NCBI RefSeq assembly: GCF_016591975.1
Contig: NZ_AP024169.1
Location: 2,767,001-2,831,000, forward strand
Length of the DNA: 64,000 bases
Reading direction: 5' to 3'
Source of the DNA: Anaeromicropila herbilytica
GTDB taxonomy: Bacteria > Bacillota > Clostridia > Lachnospirales > Lachnospiraceae
Position numbers and translations under genes: made by a program. The notes beneath the pieces were generated by a model. The model saw only the letters and a program-made list of their open reading frames with translations. It ran no database searches and was not told where the DNA came from. The first letter of the stretch is position 1, and every line of letters begins with the position of its first letter. Below, in pieces: positions 61,579 to 64,000 of this stretch.

Positions 61579-63876
61579 TTATAATACAACTTCAATTCCT
61601 TCTGGTGCCTTATAATCTAATTGAATTTCATTCTCTTTCTTTTTCCAAGAAACTTCAATCTTTCCCTTAGGAGTTATAACATACCCATCTGCATACTCAA
61701 GATATCCAGTAATAGGTCGTATATATACTTTTTCAAATCCAGGTGTTGCTGGCCTTACTCCTAGTATGATAGCAGGTAATTCATAGAGTGCTACTGCACC
61801 CCAAGCGTGACACTCACTCCTACAATAAGAATTGGATTCCGCACTGGTTGTCATATGATTCTGAATCATTTTACGCCATACGTTCCAGTATTGATCCGTA
61901 TAATCATATAGCCCTGTCATTTCTAATGCACGGAATAAGTAAAGTATCATGGAAACACTACACTGTGCATATCTTTCTTGTTGTTCTATAGTTTTTAATA
62001 GGTTTTCTTTACCTTTTTGTATATCAATCGTATTAGTAATAACTGCAAAGACTTGACAATGCTGGCTGTATTCATAAACACCTGGTCCATCCTGAACCAT
62101 TCCATCCGCTCCGATACAATATTTTCTGATACTATCTTGTACCGACACAGCCTCTTCCTGATATTTTAGAGCTTGTTCTTTTCTTCCAATATAATCGGCA
62201 AGTTCTGCTGCTTTTTGTAATCCTAAGATATAGAGAAGACTCTCCATTGTTATTGGACCTTGGTTAATTGCATTTGGAACACCGATTTTCCATTCTGGTG
62301 TCCAATCAATAAAGGACCAGAATTTGTGTTGTCTATGATACCCTCCTACTTGACCAAGATATCTTTGTTCCGCTTTCTTCTGTTCAAAAAAGTATAGAAC
62401 ATTTTCTATCGAAGGCATATGATAGGATATCAGATCTTTATCACCAAAATACATCATATGATCATGTAACATCATGATATAAAAGATTGAAAAACCAGGT
62501 ATGACATTTGGTTTGGTATTAGGATAAGCACTACTAATCAGCCCATCATATCGCTGTGCTCTCTTAAAATCATCGATACATTTTCTTGCCAGCCTATCAT
62601 CTGCTGCTGAGGCATATGTATATAGAATCTGCGCTCTTGAATCCATTGCATATTGAAGTTGCTCATAGAACGGACAATCTTCATAGGTTTCATGCATACA
62701 TCTTTGCAAGGTACGTTCACTGATCTCCCATATATCTTGAAGACTTTCATCTGACGTATTCACTTTCGTTTCTATGTTCAGTGGATATCCAGTTTCAATA
62801 TAATCAAATCCATGAATGATAACAGGTGAATCCTTTGTTACTATTTTCAGTTGGATAAACCGAAAAGTTCGAAACCAGAAAGGCTCATAACATTCAAGTC
62901 TTGTATCAGTTCCTCTACCAGCTGGATAATACAGATCTTGATATCCTTCTAAGTGGCCGTTGATATAATCCATACGATCTTCCTTAACTGGAAGATTTCC
63001 TTCTGCTATACGATCATTTTGTACATAAGCTTCTGATTGTAATATAGTAAATTCTGAACTATTACCATTTTCAATAAAAAGCCTATAATATCCTGTTGTT
63101 TCTTCGCCTGCATCTATCTCAACTATCTCTTCGGACCAAGGGGGAATCACTATCTTTTCTTTTCCATGAAGCATCTGATTCCATATTTCAAGATCAGATT
63201 TGGATTGTTTTAGATTGATAATACCCTTAAAGTAGCGTTTTTTCTTATACATGAATGGAATTGTTCTAGGATTCAGATTTCCTGGACTTACAGCGTCTCT
63301 GATCTGACTTTTATGATAAGGAACTGCTGCTCTCCAATCGCTATCAATATAATCCTCTGCTTTCCAATCCCAACTCGATTCCTGTTCACGTACTTCTTCA
63401 TATATTTGAAGTGGTGCAAATCCTGCCGCCTCAGGAACAATCTTGATTCCATCATGCACCATGTACTTCCATGTACCATCTGCCGAGAATTCATAGTTGT
63501 TATTATCAACATCTTTACCCATACCAATCACATATAATCCTGGATAATTTGTTCGGATAATACTCTGATTGCCATCTGTTGGCTTTAATGGATATCGTAA
63601 GACCATAATTGCAATGACATTACTACCTTTTTTTAAATAGGAGGTAATATCAATATTATCCTGATACCATATCTGGCTATCGCCTTTACTTGGCCCAACT
63701 TCAACAAAAGTCTGATTGATATATAACTTGTATCTAGAATCAGCAGATACGGTTATTACCACTTCTTTTGGTTCAGCTTCAAATTCTATTTTTTTTCGGA
63801 ACAAGACCATGGTTGCTGCATTGGCATAATGCTCATTCCAATCATTACACCATATCCATTTTGAATATTCATCCAT
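61579..63876 (-). CDS. GH78 alpha-L-rhamnosidase-like enzyme
   Basis: About 765 aa. N-terminal beta-sandwich domain (KWIWCNDWNEHYANAATMVL, typical of GH78 lectin-like domains), then an (alpha/alpha)6 barrel. The general acid is probably the Glu in EDCPFYEQLQYAMDSRAQIL, and the barrel shows WSFIDWTPEW and QCSVSMILYLFRALE. A C-terminal beta domain closes it (GVRPATPGFEKVYIRPI). No signal peptide, so it probably acts on imported rhamnosyl oligosaccharides or glycosides. Start chosen at the ATG 9 nt after AAGG; an in-frame GTG lies 9 nt upstream. Confidence 0.85.
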   Translation of the reverse strand: MDEYSKWIWCNDWNEHYANAATMVLFRKKIEFEAEPKEVVITVSADSRYKLYINQTFVEVGPSKGDSQIWYQDNIDITSYLKKGSNVIAIMVLRYPLKPTDGNQSIIRTNYPGLYVIGMGKDVDNNNYEFSADGTWKYMVHDGIKIVPEAAGFAPLQIYEEVREQESSWDWKAEDYIDSDWRAAVPYHKSQIRDAVSPGNLNPRTIPFMYKKKRYFKGIINLKQSKSDLEIWNQMLHGKEKIVIPPWSEEIVEIDAGEETTGYYRLFIENGNSSEFTILQSEAYVQNDRIAEGNLPVKEDRMDYINGHLEGYQDLYYPAGRGTDTRLECYEPFWFRTFRFIQLKIVTKDSPVIIHGFDYIETGYPLNIETKVNTSDESLQDIWEISERTLQRCMHETYEDCPFYEQLQYAMDSRAQILYTYASAADDRLARKCIDDFKRAQRYDGLISSAYPNTKPNVIPGFSIFYIMMLHDHMMYFGDKDLISYHMPSIENVLYFFEQKKAEQRYLGQVGGYHRQHKFWSFIDWTPEWKIGVPNAINQGPITMESLLYILGLQKAAELADYIGRKEQALKYQEEAVSVQDSIRKYCIGADGMVQDGPGVYEYSQHCQVFAVITNTIDIQKGKENLLKTIEQQERYAQCSVSMILYLFRALEMTGLYDYTDQYWNVWRKMIQNHMTTSAESNSYCRSECHAWGAVALYELPAIILGVRPATPGFEKVYIRPITGYLEYADGYVITPKGKIEVSWKKKENEIQLDYKAPEGIEVVL

Positions 63877-63952
63877 TGATATCACCTTCCTATTTACCTA
63901 TGATTTAACTGTCTTACTTCTTTGTCCTATTGCTCTTTCCTATTTCTCTATC

Positions 63953-64000
63953 CTATTTTCCACTCATTTTCTTATATACTTCAACGAATTCTTCTGCAAT
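63953..64000 (-). CDS. C-terminal end of an unidentified gene (cut by window edge)
   Basis: Minus-strand codons read IAEEFVEVYKKMSGK then TAG, with coding-like composition, ending 77 nt upstream of the rhamnosidase start in the same direction. A sugar ABC transporter binding protein often ends this way, but 15 residues do not allow a call. Confidence 0.4.
   Translation of the reverse strand: MAEEFVEVYKKMSGK

Overview
The window is about 64 kb of AT-rich DNA from a low-GC Gram-positive bacterium. Strong AGGAGG-type ribosome binding sites, frequent TTG and GTG starts, TTGACA/TATAAT promoters, many AraC and MerR regulators and several plant-polysaccharide hydrolases suggest a fermentative Clostridia of the Lachnospiraceae, close to Lachnoclostridium (Clostridium) phytofermentans. 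That assignment is from gene content only. No rRNA, tRNA or CRISPR array was recognised. Most genes lie on the minus strand.

Layout. 1-3.6 kb: a cut histidine phosphatase, a DUF1648 membrane protein, and hisS with a lone GyrB-like ATPase domain. hisS is preceded by a promoter, a 14-codon leader peptide with a His-rich run and a terminator, which looks like ribosome-mediated attenuation. 3.7-5.5 kb: an SDR oxidoreductase divergent from a TetR regulator, with operators laid over the SDR promoter. 5.7-11.6 kb: a compact seven-gene His-Xaa-Ser (HXS) peptide-modification operon: hxsD, a 72-aa protein, an A24 prepilin-peptidase-like protein, hxsC and hxsB (two radical SAM proteins), a MORN-repeat protein, and the His/Ser-repeat precursor hxsA. 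It is flanked by the intact tetR and a decayed copy of the tetR 3' end. 11.8-15.2 kb: a DedA-PAP2 fusion and an HMA/TauE-SafE/cupredoxin fusion.

15.3-24 kb: a hemicellulose locus with three GH43 enzymes (two near-identical), a GH27 enzyme and two AraC regulators. 24-31.7 kb: a kinase-like/GNAT pair, peptidase E, a GyrI-like protein, and a CsbB-like glycosyltransferase with YfhO (envelope glycosylation). 32-42.3 kb: a secreted Fn3 protein, a four-gene operon (CMD protein, DUF3737, PatB, Dxs-like) behind a MerR-type promoter, an M28 lipoprotein, and an aldo/keto reductase divergent from a second MerR. 42.3-50.6 kb: a beta-lactamase-fold hydrolase with a short UvrA-like ABC protein, a 323-bp palindromic element, an acetyltransferase, a MATE pump, a Cof-type phosphatase and an IS30 transposase. 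50.8-55.2 kb: an AraC gene, then a decayed stretch with remnants of a permease, a pirin, a thioredoxin and a histidine kinase around intact MarR, DUF1540 and multicopper oxidase genes. 55.2-64 kb: a DUF326 copper-binding protein, a transglutaminase-like membrane protein with a three-gene ABC exporter, another acetyltransferase, an AraC regulator, a GH78 rhamnosidase and the tail of an unidentified gene.

The most unusual system is the HXS operon. The HxsA N-terminus (acidic DEDG followed by a hydrophobic helix) resembles a Flp-type prepilin leader, and the operon carries its own prepilin-peptidase homologue with both catalytic aspartates. This suggests modification by the two radical SAM enzymes coupled to leader removal and display at the membrane or surface.
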